Source of the DNA: Phycisphaeraceae bacterium
GTDB taxonomy: Bacteria > Planctomycetota > Phycisphaerae > Phycisphaerales > UBA1924
Reading direction: 5' to 3'
Assembly (NCBI GenBank): GCA_007693725.1
Contig: REDD01000144.1
Coordinates: 1 to 55,507 of the forward strand
Length of the DNA: 55,507 nt
The position numbers and the translations under genes were made by a program. The stretch's first letter is position 1. Each line of letters opens with the position of its first letter. Positions 35,571 to 45,091 of the stretch are shown piece after piece. Below the pieces are notes generated by a model. It saw only the letters and a list, made by a program, of their open reading frames with translations, did no database searches and was not told the DNA's origin.

Positions 35571-36302
35571 TCATTTTCCCCGAATCGCCCGGATCACGCC
35601 GCTCCGCTCCCCCGAGGGCCGCCCGAACACCGCCGACGCCGCCACGAGGACATCGCACCCCGCCTCGCGGCACGCCCCCGCGGTCTCCGTCCCGATCCCC
35701 CCGTCCATCTCGATCCGGACCTCGCCGCCGACCCGCTCACGCAGCCAACGGACCTTCTCCAGCACCTCGCCCATGAACGACTGCCCCGAGAAGCCGGGGT
35801 TCACACTCATCACCAGAATCAGGTCGAAGTCGCTCAGGAACGGCTCGATCGCCTCCACCGGGGTGCCCGGGTTCAGGGCGAGCCCGGCGGTCATCCCCGC
35901 CTCCCGGATCCGCGCCCCGACCGCGCGCGGGTCGTACCCCTCGGAGAGCGGGCTGCGACCCGTCCCGGAGTGCCGGTCGACCGCGGGCTCGATGTGGATC
36001 GTCAGGTGGTCCGCCCCGGCATCGCGGAACGGCGCGATGTACTGCTCCGGATCCGTGACCATCAGGTGTACATCGAGAAACGCTTCGGGCAGCATCCGCC
36101 GCAGACTCGCGCACAAAGCGGGTCCCATCGTCAGATTCGGCACGAAGTGCCCGTCCATGACATCGAGGTGCAGCAGGTCCGCCCCGCCCTCCGACAGCAC
36201 ATGGCGGCACTCCTCCCCCAGCCGCGCGAAATCCGCCGACAGGATCGACGGAGCGACCAGCGGAAGCCGTTTCGGATGCAGGAAGAGATTCTCGGTGCCC
36301 AT
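35571..36302 (-). CDS. rpe: Ribulose-phosphate 3-epimerase
   Basis: A 243-residue TIM-barrel enzyme that interconverts ribulose 5-phosphate and xylulose 5-phosphate. Key motifs are APSILSADFARLGEE near residue 16, LLHLDVMDGHFVPNLTMGPA near 43 with catalytic Asp and metal-binding His, VDRHSG-like loop near 108, VMSVNPGFSGQ near 165 and EMDGGIGTETA near 196 with the second catalytic Asp. It begins 9 nt after the glutamine amidotransferase gene on the same strand. Confidence 0.95.
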   Translation of the reverse strand: MGTENLFLHPKRLPLVAPSILSADFARLGEECRHVLSEGGADLLHLDVMDGHFVPNLTMGPALCASLRRMLPEAFLDVHLMVTDPEQYIAPFRDAGADHLTIHIEPAVDRHSGTGRSPLSEGYDPRAVGARIREAGMTAGLALNPGTPVEAIEPFLSDFDLILVMSVNPGFSGQSFMGEVLEKVRWLRERVGGEVRIEMDGGIGTETAGACREAGCDVLVAASAVFGRPSGERSGVIRAIRGK

Positions 36303-36311
36303 GCGTGCAGA

Positions 36312-37088
36312 CTACCGCTTCCCGTCGGCGTCCCGCGCCGCGAGGCAGGCCCGGACGAGTTCGTCGAACAGCCCCTGACCCAGCGCCCCATCCCCGGACC
36401 GCTCCGGATGCCACTGCACCCCGATCCAGAACCGGCGCGCGGGATGGTCCACCGCTTCGATGACCCCATCCTCCGACCGGCTCAGGACACGCAACGGTCC
36501 CACGCTCCGCAGCGCCTGCCGGTGGTGGCTCGTGACCACGCCCTCCAGCCGCCGGTCCGCCGGGAGATCCGGAGCCGCCCGAATCGGGTGGGGGCGGTCG
36601 GACCAGTGGTCCGCGTGGCTCGGCGTGTCGTCGGGCATGTGCTGGTTCAGTGTTCCGCCCGAGACCAGCCCCATCATCTGCATCCCGAGACAGACCCCCA
36701 GAACCGGTGTCTCCGGGCACGCCTGATCCAGATGGCGCAGCAGGCATGTCTCGACCCTCTGGCGCAGCGGGTCGATCGGCTTGGCCTTGGGGTGCGTCGG
36801 CTCTCCGAACGGCTCCATCGCCGGGTCGTCCCCGCCGGTGAAGACGAAGCCCTCGCACAGCTCGACCCATGCCCGCACCATCCGTTCCAACGCGGCATCG
36901 TTCGGGATGTCAGCCGGGGCGAGGATGATCGGCAGCCCCCCGGCACGGGTGATGCAGTCGATGTACGCCCTGCGAACCCGCGCCTCGCGCTCATCGAGGT
37001 TGGGCGTGATGCCGATGAGCGGGGGGGTTCCGGGGGTTCCGGCGTGTCGAGCGTGGTCGGCGCTGCTCTGGGGGCTGTGTTGCATCAT
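36312..37088 (-). CDS. Class I glutamine amidotransferase-like hydrolase (peptidase C26)
   Basis: A 258-residue protein of the gamma-glutamyl hydrolase/PuuD family. Nucleophilic Cys is in [14 protein letters not shown] near residue 127, His/Glu in [11 protein letters not shown] near 220, and the family opening is [11 protein letters not shown] near 23. These enzymes cleave gamma-glutamyl bonds or supply ammonia. The start is probably ATG at 37088 (or 37085); earlier ATGs would overlap the divergent thrC gene. The N-terminal 20 residues run through the G-rich element at 37021-37042 and are low complexity (HAGTPGTPP). Confidence 0.83.
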   Translation of the reverse strand: MMQHSPQSSADHARHAGTPGTPPLIGITPNLDEREARVRRAYIDCITRAGGLPIILAPADIPNDAALERMVRAWVELCEGFVFTGGDDPAMEPFGEPTHPKAKPIDPLRQRVETCLLRHLDQACPETPVLGVCLGMQMMGLVSGGTLNQHMPDDTPSHADHWSDRPHPIRAAPDLPADRRLEGVVTSHHRQALRSVGPLRVLSRSEDGVIEAVDHPARRFWIGVQWHPERSGDGALGQGLFDELVRACLAARDADGKR

Positions 37089-37122
37089 CGGTATCATCGG
37101 CCTGAGAGAGTGTGACGCCAGC

Positions 37123-38577
37123 ATGAACCCTTGGACCCATCTCCGTTCGATCGATCCTGCGGATTCCGGGCTGCTGCCCGCCGATCGGACATCATTTCTC
37201 GCCGACGACGGGCACACCCTGCTCGATGTCGTCTACGACTGGGAGCGGGCACACCGCGAACTCGGGTTCGGACGGGATCCCGCACTCTTCGCGAAGCGGC
37301 TCGCGCTGGGCGCGGCCTGCGCCACGGGATCGTCGGAAGCGATGCTGGATGCTTCGGGCGTCTGGCGGTTCCGCGAACTGCTGCCCTTTGTGCGCGCGCC
37401 GCACGACACTGTGAGCGTCGGCGAGGGAAAGACGCTCCTCCAGCGGAACGATGCGCTGGCGCGCCTGCTCGGTTTCGAGCCATGGCGTATGCCCGACGGC
37501 TCCCGCTCCGACCGTCCGGGGCTGTTTCTCCAGTACGAGGGGTTGAATCCGAGCGGGTCGTTCAAGGACAACGGCATGACCGCCGCATTCTCGCACGCCC
37601 GCATGGTGGGGGCGAAGAAGGTCGTGTGTGCTTCCACGGGCAACACCTCCGCGAGTCTGGCCCTGTACGCGAGCGCGGCGGGGGTGCCGGGGTTCGTGCT
37701 GGTGGGCTCGGGCAAGATCGCGATGGGCAAGCTCGCGCAGGCGCTGGACTATGGGGCGCGGACGCTGCAGGTCGATGGCGATTTCGATGCCTGCCTTGCG
37801 CGCGTGCGGGAACTGAGCACCGACCGCCCTGAACTGGGCGTGTACCTGATGAACTCGATCAATCCGTTCCGGCTCGAAGGCCAGAAGACGATCATGTTCC
37901 GCGTGCTCGATGCGCTGGGATGGCAGCCCCCGGATTGGGTGGTTGTTCCGGGCGGCAATCTCGGCAATTGCTCCGCCTTCGCCAAGGCGTTTCTGGAGTT
38001 GCACGAGTTGGGAATGATCGACCGGATCCCGCGTCTGGCGGTGATCAACGCCTCCGGCGCACGGACGCTCGACCGCATCTACAACGAGCTGGGCATCCGC
38101 TGGAACCACGGTCGGTGCGACAATGCGTCCATCCGCACGGAATATTCCCGGATGGATGCGGCGGGCGAGCGTGCCGCGACGGTCGCCACCGCGATCCAGA
38201 TCAACCGGCCCGTGAATCTGCCCAAGGCGCTGCGGGCGCTGGATGTCATGGACGGCGTGGTGCGGAGCGTGGATGACCACTGCATCATGGAGCACAAGGC
38301 GCTCGTGGGGCGTCACGGCTTCGGGTGCGAGCCGGCGAGCGCTGCGAGCGTGGCGGGGGCGCGCCGATTGCTCGAAGAGGGCATCATCAGGCCGGACGAG
38401 CGGGTGGTCTGCATCCTGACCGGTCACGCGCTGAAGGATCCGGATGCGACGGTGCGCTACCACGCGATCCACAGGCACGGGCGCGCGGGGGATGTCTCGA
38501 TTCCGCTGGGATGCTCATCGAATCGGCCCGTGCCGGTCGCGGACGATGTCGAGGCGATTTTGCGGGAGATGGGCTGA
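37123..38577 (+). CDS. thrC: Threonine synthase
   Basis: A 484-residue PLP enzyme converting O-phosphohomoserine to threonine. The PLP Lys is in [17 protein letters not shown] near residue 145-155, followed by [19 protein letters not shown] near 170 (phosphate/substrate loop), and [18 protein letters not shown] near 275. The C-terminal part has ILTGHALKD near 430. The start at ATG 37123 gives the family N-terminus; a long upstream frame is antisense to the amidotransferase gene and is not coding. 34 nt separate it from the divergent amidotransferase start. Confidence 0.94.
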   Translation: MNPWTHLRSIDPADSGLLPADRTSFLADDGHTLLDVVYDWERAHRELGFGRDPALFAKRLALGAACATGSSEAMLDASGVWRFRELLPFVRAPHDTVSVGEGKTLLQRNDALARLLGFEPWRMPDGSRSDRPGLFLQYEGLNPSGSFKDNGMTAAFSHARMVGAKKVVCASTGNTSASLALYASAAGVPGFVLVGSGKIAMGKLAQALDYGARTLQVDGDFDACLARVRELSTDRPELGVYLMNSINPFRLEGQKTIMFRVLDALGWQPPDWVVVPGGNLGNCSAFAKAFLELHELGMIDRIPRLAVINASGARTLDRIYNELGIRWNHGRCDNASIRTEYSRMDAAGERAATVATAIQINRPVNLPKALRALDVMDGVVRSVDDHCIMEHKALVGRHGFGCEPASAASVAGARRLLEEGIIRPDERVVCILTGHALKDPDATVRYHAIHRHGRAGDVSIPLGCSSNRPVPVADDVEAILREMG

Positions 38578-38650
38578 AGATTCAGCATCGTCGTGGTTTG
38601 CTGCGATCGGCCTGCGTTGACGCCAAGCCCGGTCTCTGGGACGATTGGTC

Positions 38651-40204
38651 ATGGCGACCTTCACGAGCACCTCCTCCGTCACCCCCTCCGGCGTCAAGTT
38701 TCTGGGCGAGGGCATCACCTTCGATGATGTCCTGCTTGTGCCGCGGCACAGTCAGGTCCACCCCTCGGAGGTGGATCTGGCGTCACGCCTGACCCGGGGC
38801 ATCACGCTGAAAATCCCCCTCGTCTCGGCCCCGATGGACACGGTCACCCGGTCGCGGCTGGCCATCGCGCTCGCGCAGGAGGGGGGCATCGGGATCATCC
38901 ACAAGAACATGCCCCCGGAGGAGCAGGCGATCGAGGTGCAGAAGGTCAAGCGCTCCGAGAACGGCGTGATCGTCGACCCGGTCACGCTCGGCCCGGAGCA
39001 GACCGTCGGGGATGCGCTGCGATTGATGGATGAATACAATGTTTCGGGGTTTCCGGTGGTCGAGGGTGGGGCGATGGGGCCGCGTCAGGGGGGGCGCGTC
39101 GTGGGCATTCTCACCGAGCGGGACTTGAAGTTCATCGACTCGCCCGATGTGCCTGTCGGCGAGGTCATGACGAAGTCGAACCTCGTGACCGCGCCGCCGC
39201 AGACCACGCTTGAGGAGGCCAAGCGCATCCTGAACCGCGGCAAGGTGGAGAAGCTGCTGCTTGTGGATGGGCAGGGGCAGTTGGCCGGGCTGGTGACGAT
39301 GCGGGATCTTGAGCAGCTCGATCGTTTCCCGCTTGCGTGCAAGGATGCGAGGGGGCGGCTGCGCTGCGGCGCGGCGGTGGGGGTGTACCAGTACGAGCGT
39401 GTCGAGCGGCTGATCGCGGCGGAGGTGGATGTCATCGTCGTGGACACGGCGCATGGCCACTCCGAGGCGGTCCTCACCACGGTGCGCGAGATCAAGAAGC
39501 GCTACAGCATCGAGGTGATCGCGGGGAATGTTGCGACGACCGATGGGGCGCGGGCGCTGATCGATGCCGGGGCGGATGCGGTGAAGGTCGGCATCGGTCC
39601 GGGCTCGATCTGCACGACGCGGGTGGTGACGGGTGTCGGCGTGCCGCAGGTCAGCGCGGTGATGAATGCGGTGGAGGCGTGCGAGGGCGCCGGTGTGCCG
39701 GTGATCGCGGACGGCGGGATCCGCAGTTCGGGCGACATCGCCAAGGCGCTGGCGGCGGGAGCGAGCAGCGTGATGATGGGGGGGTTGTTCGCGGGTCTGG
39801 ATGAGTCTCCCGGCGAGGTCGTGATCAGCGAGGGGCGTCGCTACAAGACCTACCGGGGGATGGGGTCGGAGGGGGCGATGGCGGCGGGCTCGGCCGATCG
39901 GTATTCGCAATCGGAGAAGCTCGAAGCCCGGAAAGCCGACAAGGCGACCGCGGTGAAGTTCGTGCCCGAGGGTGTGGAAGGGCTGGTGGCGTACCGCGGC
40001 ACGCTCGCGGAGTTCGTGTACCAGATGACGGGGGGCGTGCGTGCGGCGATGGGGTACTGCGGCTGCGCCACCATCGAGGATCTTCGGCGTGATGCGCAGT
40101 TCTGCCGCGTGACACAAGCGTCGATGATCGAGAGCCATCCGCACGATATCCGCATCACGAAGGAATCGCCGAACTACATGCTCGAAGCGGCGCGCCGACT
40201 GTGA
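38651..40204 (+). CDS. guaB: Inosine-5'-monophosphate dehydrogenase
   Basis: A 517-residue IMPDH, which makes XMP for guanine nucleotide synthesis. The barrel starts near [18 protein letters not shown]; a CBS pair (Bateman module) is inserted at about residues 110-230 and may bind adenine nucleotides. The catalytic loop [15 protein letters not shown] near 315 carries the catalytic Cys, and [18 protein letters not shown] near 410-430 forms the flap. ATG at 38651 preferred; the frame can also be opened from a TTG 6 nt upstream. Confidence 0.96.
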   Translation: MATFTSTSSVTPSGVKFLGEGITFDDVLLVPRHSQVHPSEVDLASRLTRGITLKIPLVSAPMDTVTRSRLAIALAQEGGIGIIHKNMPPEEQAIEVQKVKRSENGVIVDPVTLGPEQTVGDALRLMDEYNVSGFPVVEGGAMGPRQGGRVVGILTERDLKFIDSPDVPVGEVMTKSNLVTAPPQTTLEEAKRILNRGKVEKLLLVDGQGQLAGLVTMRDLEQLDRFPLACKDARGRLRCGAAVGVYQYERVERLIAAEVDVIVVDTAHGHSEAVLTTVREIKKRYSIEVIAGNVATTDGARALIDAGADAVKVGIGPGSICTTRVVTGVGVPQVSAVMNAVEACEGAGVPVIADGGIRSSGDIAKALAAGASSVMMGGLFAGLDESPGEVVISEGRRYKTYRGMGSEGAMAAGSADRYSQSEKLEARKADKATAVKFVPEGVEGLVAYRGTLAEFVYQMTGGVRAAMGYCGCATIEDLRRDAQFCRVTQASMIESHPHDIRITKESPNYMLEAARRL

Positions 40205-40240
40205 ATTCGCGCTGCTGATTTCGGATCAGGGAGAAGGCCG

Positions 40241-40651
40241 ATGCCCCACCAGCGACAACGGGTGCTGACCGGAACGACCTGGGAGGAACGCAACGGGTAC
40301 GCGCGTGCTGTGCGTGTCGGGCCGTTCGTGTATGTCTCGGGCACGATCGCGGCGGATGAGGCGGGGAACATCCACGCGCCGGAATCCACATTTCTTCAGA
40401 CCATGTACGCGCTGGACAAGATCGAGGGGGCACTCGAAAAGCTGGGGGCGACGAAGCGCGATGTCGTGCGCACACGGATCTTCGTGAAGCACATACGCAA
40501 TCAGGATGATGCCGGGCGGGCGCATCTGGAGTTCTTCGGCGATCTCATGCCCTGCTGCACCATGCTGGAGGTCAGTGCGCTGGCTTCGCCGATGGCGCTC
40601 GTTGAGATCGAGGTCGATGCCGTGATCGCAGCGGAGCTGCCCGGTGGGTAG
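40241..40651 (+). CDS. RidA/YjgF-family protein
   Basis: A 136-residue trimeric-fold protein of the RidA superfamily, with VGPFVYVSGTIAADEAGN near residue 26 and FLQTMYALDKIEGALEKLGA near 52. The classical enamine/imine deaminases have an essential Arg about residue 105 in a PxR-TVEV context; here the equivalent reads SPMALVEIEVDA, with no Arg, so ordinary RidA deaminase activity is doubtful. It belongs to the branch often called YjgH/unknown RidA. DUF429 follows 3 nt after. Confidence 0.82.
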   Translation: MPHQRQRVLTGTTWEERNGYARAVRVGPFVYVSGTIAADEAGNIHAPESTFLQTMYALDKIEGALEKLGATKRDVVRTRIFVKHIRNQDDAGRAHLEFFGDLMPCCTMLEVSALASPMALVEIEVDAVIAAELPGG

Positions 40652-40654
40652 CGC

Positions 40655-41374
40655 GTGAGCGGATCGGCATCGAGAGGGATTCTGGGTGTGGATGGCTGTC
40701 GAGCGGGGTGGGTCGGCGTGCTGGGGCATCTCGTGAAGCGGGCCATCGTCGTGGATGAGGTGCGAATCTTCGGGGATTTTCGTGAGGTTGTCGTGCTGGG
40801 CTGCGGTGTCGTCGCGGTGGATATCCCGATCGGGCTGCCGCGAGCGGCGATGCCGGGTGGGCGCGCGGCGGATCGTGCCGCGCGGGCCATGCTCGGCAAG
40901 CGTGCATCGAGCGTCTTCTCGACGCCCATCCGTGATGTGCTTGGGTGCGCCACCTACCGCGAGGCCCTGAGCGTGATGCGATCAAGCTCGGAGCACTGCA
41001 TCGGGCTGACGATTCAGACATGGAACATCGTGGCGAAGATCCGCGAGGTGGATGAAGTCGTGCGCTCGCGGGGCGGAGGCATCGTCGAGGAGTGCCACCC
41101 GGAGTTGTCGTTCTCCGCGATGGCGGGTCGGCCGATGTCGCACCGGAAGGCCACGCCGGAGGGGGCTGCGGAGCGCATCGCAGCGCTGGAGGCGTCGGGG
41201 ATCGCGGTGGCGTCCGCAGCGCTTCCCGGAGCGAAGCTCGACGATGTGGTCGATGCGCACGCGTGTCTGTGGACGGCTGCGCGGATCGCGCTGGGCGAGT
41301 CATCGTGCGTGCCCGATCCGGATGAGATGGAGGAGGTCGATGCGTGCGGGCTGCGCATGCGGATCCGTTACTGA
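40655..41374 (+). CDS. DUF429 domain-containing protein
   Basis: A 239-residue protein that starts at a GTG. The motif GVDGCRAGWVGVL near residue 10 and VAVDIPIGLP near 53 are the DUF429 signature (actin-like/RNase-H-like fold predicted). ECHPELSFSAMAGRPMSHRK near 148 and DAHACLWTA near 208 are also typical. The function of the family is unknown; a nuclease is sometimes proposed. 3 nt after the RidA-like gene and overlapping rsgA's end by 7 nt (convergent). Confidence 0.88.
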   Translation: MSGSASRGILGVDGCRAGWVGVLGHLVKRAIVVDEVRIFGDFREVVVLGCGVVAVDIPIGLPRAAMPGGRAADRAARAMLGKRASSVFSTPIRDVLGCATYREALSVMRSSSEHCIGLTIQTWNIVAKIREVDEVVRSRGGGIVEECHPELSFSAMAGRPMSHRKATPEGAAERIAALEASGIAVASAALPGAKLDDVVDAHACLWTAARIALGESSCVPDPDEMEEVDACGLRMRIRY

Positions 41375-42348
41375 TACGGATCGAAGGTGGGATCGTCGGG
41401 GTCCATCGGGCGGGGCATGGGGCTGCTGGTTCGGTCGGCCTTGAGCAGCATGCGGGTGTAGGCCTGATGACGGCGCGGGTCGATGTCGCCCCGTTCGAGT
41501 GCGGCGAGGATGGCGCAGCCGGGTTCGTGGATGTGCGTGCAACTGCCGCCGAACTTGCAGTCGTCCAGATGCTTGCGGAGATCGGGGAAGAGGTACGCCA
41601 GGCGATCGTCCTCGATGTCCCACGCGACGAGGGCACGGATGCCGGGCGGATCGGCGAGAAAACCGCCGCCGTGCAGCGGCACGAGGCGCGCCCGTGTCGT
41701 GGTGTGCCGGCCCTTGCCGGTGCGATGTGAGATCTTGCCGACTTCCCGCGATTCGCTGGACAGTGCCGCGGTGAGGGCGGATTTTCCTACGCCGGATTGG
41801 CCGAGCATCATCGTGATGGCGTCGCGTGTGTGCTCGCGCAGCGCCTCGACGCCCTCGCCGGAGATGATGGAGACGCTGAGCACGGGGTAGCCGACCTGCT
41901 CGTACATGCGTGCGTGCTCGCGTGCGGCGGCCGCACCCTTCAAGTCGCTCTTCGTGAGGACGACGGTGGGGGGGATGCGCTGCGCCTCGGCGATGACGAG
42001 CGAACGATCGAGCATGCCCCATGCCGGCTTGGGTTGTGCAGATGAGACGATGCACAGAAGCCGATCGACATTGGCGCACATCACCATCGGTTCTTCGCGC
42101 TCGCCCGGTCTGCGACGAACGAGGTGGTTGTGTCGCGTGTGGACACGCAGCAGGTCCGCCTCGTCGGCATCATCGATCGGTGAGAGGTCGATGCGGTCGC
42201 CGATGACGATCGGTCCGGCATCGAGTCCGGGTGTCGAGGCGCGGATGCGGAGCCGAACCGTTCGGGGCTTGCCGTCGATCAGCACATCGCACTGACGGTG
42301 GACGGGGGTGTTGAGGACAAGCAGATTTGTCAGCGGCTCGTCCGTCAT
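41368..42348 (-). CDS. rsgA: Ribosome small-subunit-dependent GTPase A
   Basis: A 326-residue circularly permuted GTPase for 30S maturation. G4 is VVLTKSDL near residue 128, G1 GQSGVGKSAL near 183, G3 DPPGIRAL near 228. After the GTPase comes a zinc-binding segment CKFGGSCTHIHEPGC near 272 with the C-x6-C-x-H-x5-C ligands. The N-terminal OB domain is at 1-90. ychF lies 15 nt upstream on the same strand. Confidence 0.94.
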   Translation of the reverse strand: MTDEPLTNLLVLNTPVHRQCDVLIDGKPRTVRLRIRASTPGLDAGPIVIGDRIDLSPIDDADEADLLRVHTRHNHLVRRRPGEREEPMVMCANVDRLLCIVSSAQPKPAWGMLDRSLVIAEAQRIPPTVVLTKSDLKGAAAAREHARMYEQVGYPVLSVSIISGEGVEALREHTRDAITMMLGQSGVGKSALTAALSSESREVGKISHRTGKGRHTTTRARLVPLHGGGFLADPPGIRALVAWDIEDDRLAYLFPDLRKHLDDCKFGGSCTHIHEPGCAILAALERGDIDPRRHQAYTRMLLKADRTSSPMPRPMDPDDPTFDPYQ

Positions 42349-42363
42349 GGTCGCTGCATCCAG

Positions 42364-43479
42364 TTAGACATTGAAGAGGAAATGGCAGACATCTCCATCC
42401 CGCATGACATATTCCTTGCCCTCGATCCGCATCTTGCCGGCTTCCTTGATGGCCTTCTCGGTCTTGTGGCGGACGAGATCGTCCACGGAGTACACCTCGA
42501 CGCGGATGAATCCGCGCTCGAAATCGGTGTGGATCACTCCCGCGGCCTGCGGGGCCTTGCAGCCGACGGGGATGGGCCAGGCCCGGACTTCCTTGGGACC
42601 GGCGGTGTAGAACTCCTGAAGCCCGAGCAGTCGGTACGCCGCGCGGGCGACGCTGTGGAGGGCTGGCTCTTCCATGCCGAGATCCTGCAGCATCTCGAGG
42701 CGGTCGGCGTCGTCGAGGTCCGCGAGTTCGGATTCGATGCGTGCGCACACGGGGACCATCTGCATTCCTTCACGCTCGGCGTGCTCGCGGACACGGCTGG
42801 CCAACTCGCCCTCGCCGCGGGGGTCGGTGTCGTCGACATTGGCGATGTACAGCACGCGCTTGGCCGTGATCATGCCCAGTGTCTTGACTGCCCGCTTGGA
42901 CTCCGTGTCCTCGAACGCGCCGGCCTCGGTAAGCATGCGCGCCGGCTTGCCCTCGGCGAGCACGGGGTAGAGCTCGCGGAGGACGCGGTGGCGGGCGACC
43001 GCTTCGGGATCCTTGCTCTTCGCGGCACGCTCCGCCTTGGGCAGGGCGGATTCGACGGTTTCGAGGTCCGCGAGGATGAGCTCGGTATCGATGATCTCGA
43101 TGTCGTGGAGGGGATCGACCTTGCCCGTGACATGGGTGATGTCTTCGCCGCCCGGCGCCTTCTCGAAGCAGCGCACGACATGGCAGATCGCATCCACCTC
43201 GCGGATGTGGCCGAGGAACTTGTTTCCGAGTCCCTCGCCCTTGCTCGCCCCGGCGACCAGACCGGCGATGTCGACGAGGTGCAGCGCGGTCGGGATGACC
43301 TTCTGCGTCGGGATGTACTGGCAGATCGTCTGGAGGCGGGGATCCGGCACGGGCACGACGCCGACATTCGGCTCGATGGTCGCGAAGGGATAGTTCGCGG
43401 CCAACGCGCCCGCACTCGTGAGCGCGTTGAAGAGGGTGGATTTCCCGACATTGGGCAGACCGACAATCCCGGCTTCCAT
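42364..43479 (-). CDS. ychF: Redox-regulated ATPase YchF (OLA1-type)
   Basis: A 371-residue Obg-family NTPase preferring ATP. G1 motif [15 protein letters not shown] is at residues 6-20, switch region [22 protein letters not shown] near 67-90, helical domain follows, then the C-terminal TGS domain with [21 protein letters not shown] near 310. The ATG at 43479 gives the family start; the frame upstream is antisense to aat. It binds ribosomes and peroxide-stress regulators. rsgA follows. Confidence 0.95.
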   Translation of the reverse strand: MEAGIVGLPNVGKSTLFNALTSAGALAANYPFATIEPNVGVVPVPDPRLQTICQYIPTQKVIPTALHLVDIAGLVAGASKGEGLGNKFLGHIREVDAICHVVRCFEKAPGGEDITHVTGKVDPLHDIEIIDTELILADLETVESALPKAERAAKSKDPEAVARHRVLRELYPVLAEGKPARMLTEAGAFEDTESKRAVKTLGMITAKRVLYIANVDDTDPRGEGELASRVREHAEREGMQMVPVCARIESELADLDDADRLEMLQDLGMEEPALHSVARAAYRLLGLQEFYTAGPKEVRAWPIPVGCKAPQAAGVIHTDFERGFIRVEVYSVDDLVRHKTEKAIKEAGKMRIEGKEYVMRDGDVCHFLFNV

Positions 43480-43496
43480 GCTGCATCCCAATCGAA

Positions 43497-44237
43497 TCAA
43501 GTGGCCTTGGGGGAGTGTGTGGGGCGGGGATCGTAGCCGAGTGCGGGGTGAGGGAATGGGATCCAGCGATCCGGGTCGTCGCTGACGGCGTCGAGGCGGG
43601 TTTCGAATTCGGCTCGGCTGACCTCCTGTCCCCCGAATCGGCGGACATGCTCGGTGACCATCTGCGTATCGAAGAGCGTGTAGCCGCAGGCGGCGAGGTG
43701 GCGGACGAGCATGACGAGGCAGACTTTGGAGGCATCGGTGCCGTCGAGCGGATCGCGATGTCCGTCGGGCAGACGGCGTCGGGGTTCGCAGAACATCGAT
43801 TCGCCGAAGAAGGCGCTCCCGAGCGACACGCCGTAGATCCCCCCAACAAGGGTGGGGCGGTCGTTGACCGGATCGCGTCGCCAGGCCTCGATGCTGTGTG
43901 CGTGCCCGTGTCGCGACAGTGCGGTGTACCAGCTCACGAGTTCGTCCGAGATCCACGCCTCATCCCCCGGGCAGCGGGGCAGCGCGCACCGGCGCATGAC
44001 CTCCTCGAAGGCGCTGTCCGCCCGGATCTCGAAGCGGCCGCTCCGGATGACCTTCTCGACCGACCGCGGCACATGGAAGCCCTCGTGCTCGTGCAGGGGC
44101 AGGATCCCGCGCGGATCGGCGGTGTAGAACCCGATCATCCCCGTCCGGCTGTCCGACATCGGGAACGCACCCATCCGGTAGGCGTTTAGAAGCCCTTGAA
44201 CGATGTCGTCATCGTCTGGGACGAATGGGCGTTTCAT
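43497..44237 (-). CDS. aat: Leucyl/phenylalanyl-tRNA--protein transferase
   Basis: A 246-residue GNAT-fold enzyme that adds Leu or Phe to the N-terminus of proteins for ClpS/ClpAP degradation. The family signature [14 protein letters not shown] lies near residues 20-33, then [16 protein letters not shown] near 88 and [19 protein letters not shown] near 133-152. The C-terminus has [15 protein letters not shown] near 190. It overlaps gmhA by 4 nt (ATGA), indicating coupled translation. No clpS in the window. Confidence 0.93.
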   Translation of the reverse strand: MKRPFVPDDDDIVQGLLNAYRMGAFPMSDSRTGMIGFYTADPRGILPLHEHEGFHVPRSVEKVIRSGRFEIRADSAFEEVMRRCALPRCPGDEAWISDELVSWYTALSRHGHAHSIEAWRRDPVNDRPTLVGGIYGVSLGSAFFGESMFCEPRRRLPDGHRDPLDGTDASKVCLVMLVRHLAACGYTLFDTQMVTEHVRRFGGQEVSRAEFETRLDAVSDDPDRWIPFPHPALGYDPRPTHSPKAT

Positions 44238-44812
44238 TTGAGCGTGTACGCGGCCTCGATGGCTTCGAGCACCAGATGCACCAGCACCTGATGGGCCTCC
44301 TGAATGTGTTCCGTCTCATCACAATCGACGATGATCGCGTGGTCGCACAGTGCAGCGCAGGCCCCGCCGCCCTTGCCGAGCAGCCCGATGCAGACGGCCC
44401 CCTTCTCCCGCCCCTTGGCGAAGGCCCGGCGGACATTCTCGCTTGCGCCGCTCGTCGAGAAGCCGACGACCACATCGCCCCGATGCACCAGTGCCTCGAC
44501 CTGTCGGGAGAAGACCTGCTCGAAGCCGAAGTCGTTGGCGATGCAGGTGAGGGCGGTCGGATCGGCGTTGAGGCAGATCGCCGGGAGTGCGGGGCGGTCG
44601 AGCCGATACCGGCCGATCAGCTCCTCCGTGAGGTGCATCGCCTCGGCGGCGGATCCGCCGTTTCCGCAGGAGACCAGCAGCCGCCCGTGGGACAGCGACT
44701 CCTTGATCGCGTCGATCATGCGGGCGATCGCGCCCGCGTTCGACTCCAGCGAGGCGATGACCCGGGCCGAGCGGTCGATCCGGTTCCGAACGAAGGATTC
44801 CTCTGTAGCCAT
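44234..44812 (-). CDS. gmhA: SIS-domain sedoheptulose-7-phosphate isomerase
   Basis: A 192-residue sugar isomerase of the GmhA/DiaA family. VSCGNGGSAAEAMHLTEELIG near residue 46-66 is the phosphate-binding loop, then CIANDFGFEQVFSRQVEAL near 96, FSTSGASENV near 125, and the Glu/His-bearing ETEHIQEAHQVLVH near 165-180. The product feeds heptose or the DNA-initiation associating factor paralogue; GmhA is preferred because of the HIQEAHQ metal site. Start at ATG 44812 fits the family (the frame can open 12 codons earlier). Overlaps aat by 4 nt. Confidence 0.85.
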   Translation of the reverse strand: MATEESFVRNRIDRSARVIASLESNAGAIARMIDAIKESLSHGRLLVSCGNGGSAAEAMHLTEELIGRYRLDRPALPAICLNADPTALTCIANDFGFEQVFSRQVEALVHRGDVVVGFSTSGASENVRRAFAKGREKGAVCIGLLGKGGGACAALCDHAIIVDCDETEHIQEAHQVLVHLVLEAIEAAYTLK

Positions 44813-44960
44813 CCGCAGAGTCTCCCACACCCCCGCCCTCGGGACCACCTCACTCTGGGGAATCTGCCGAGGCGGTCGGGGACTTGGTGGATGGGTAAGA
44901 TTCCCCCTTCCCCATGGGTCGCTCGTCTGACTCCGGTGGCGTCACCGGGACGAATCGAAA

Positions 44961-44989
44961 ATGAAACCTCAACGATCACGCGTTAGCAT
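44961..44989 (+). promoter_or_regulatory. Possible promoter of tRNA-Lys
   Basis: ATGAAA (44961-44966), 17-nt spacer and TAGCAT (44984-44989); each hexamer matches consensus at 4 of 6 positions. The predicted start lies only about 10 nt before the mature tRNA end. Weak prediction. Confidence 0.3.
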
Positions 44990-44998
44990 GCGTTTTCA

Positions 44999-45071
44999 GG
45001 GGGTGTAGCTCAGTTGGCAGAGCATCGGCCTTTTAAGCCGCTGGTCCAGGGTTCGAGTCCCTGCACCCCCA
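44999..45071 (+). tRNA. tRNA-Lys (anticodon TTT)
   Basis: A 73-nt cloverleaf. Acceptor GGGGGTG (44999-45005) pairs with CACCCCC (45064-45070), discriminator A. D-arm GCTC/GAGC, anticodon loop CTTTTAA with TTT at 45032-45034, T-arm CAGGG-TTCGAGT-CCCTG (45047-45063). One T-C mismatch at the top of the anticodon stem. No CCA is encoded. It stands immediately before the SNF2 gene. Confidence 0.96.
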
Positions 45072-45091
45072 TTCTCCGGATTCCCGCCGTC

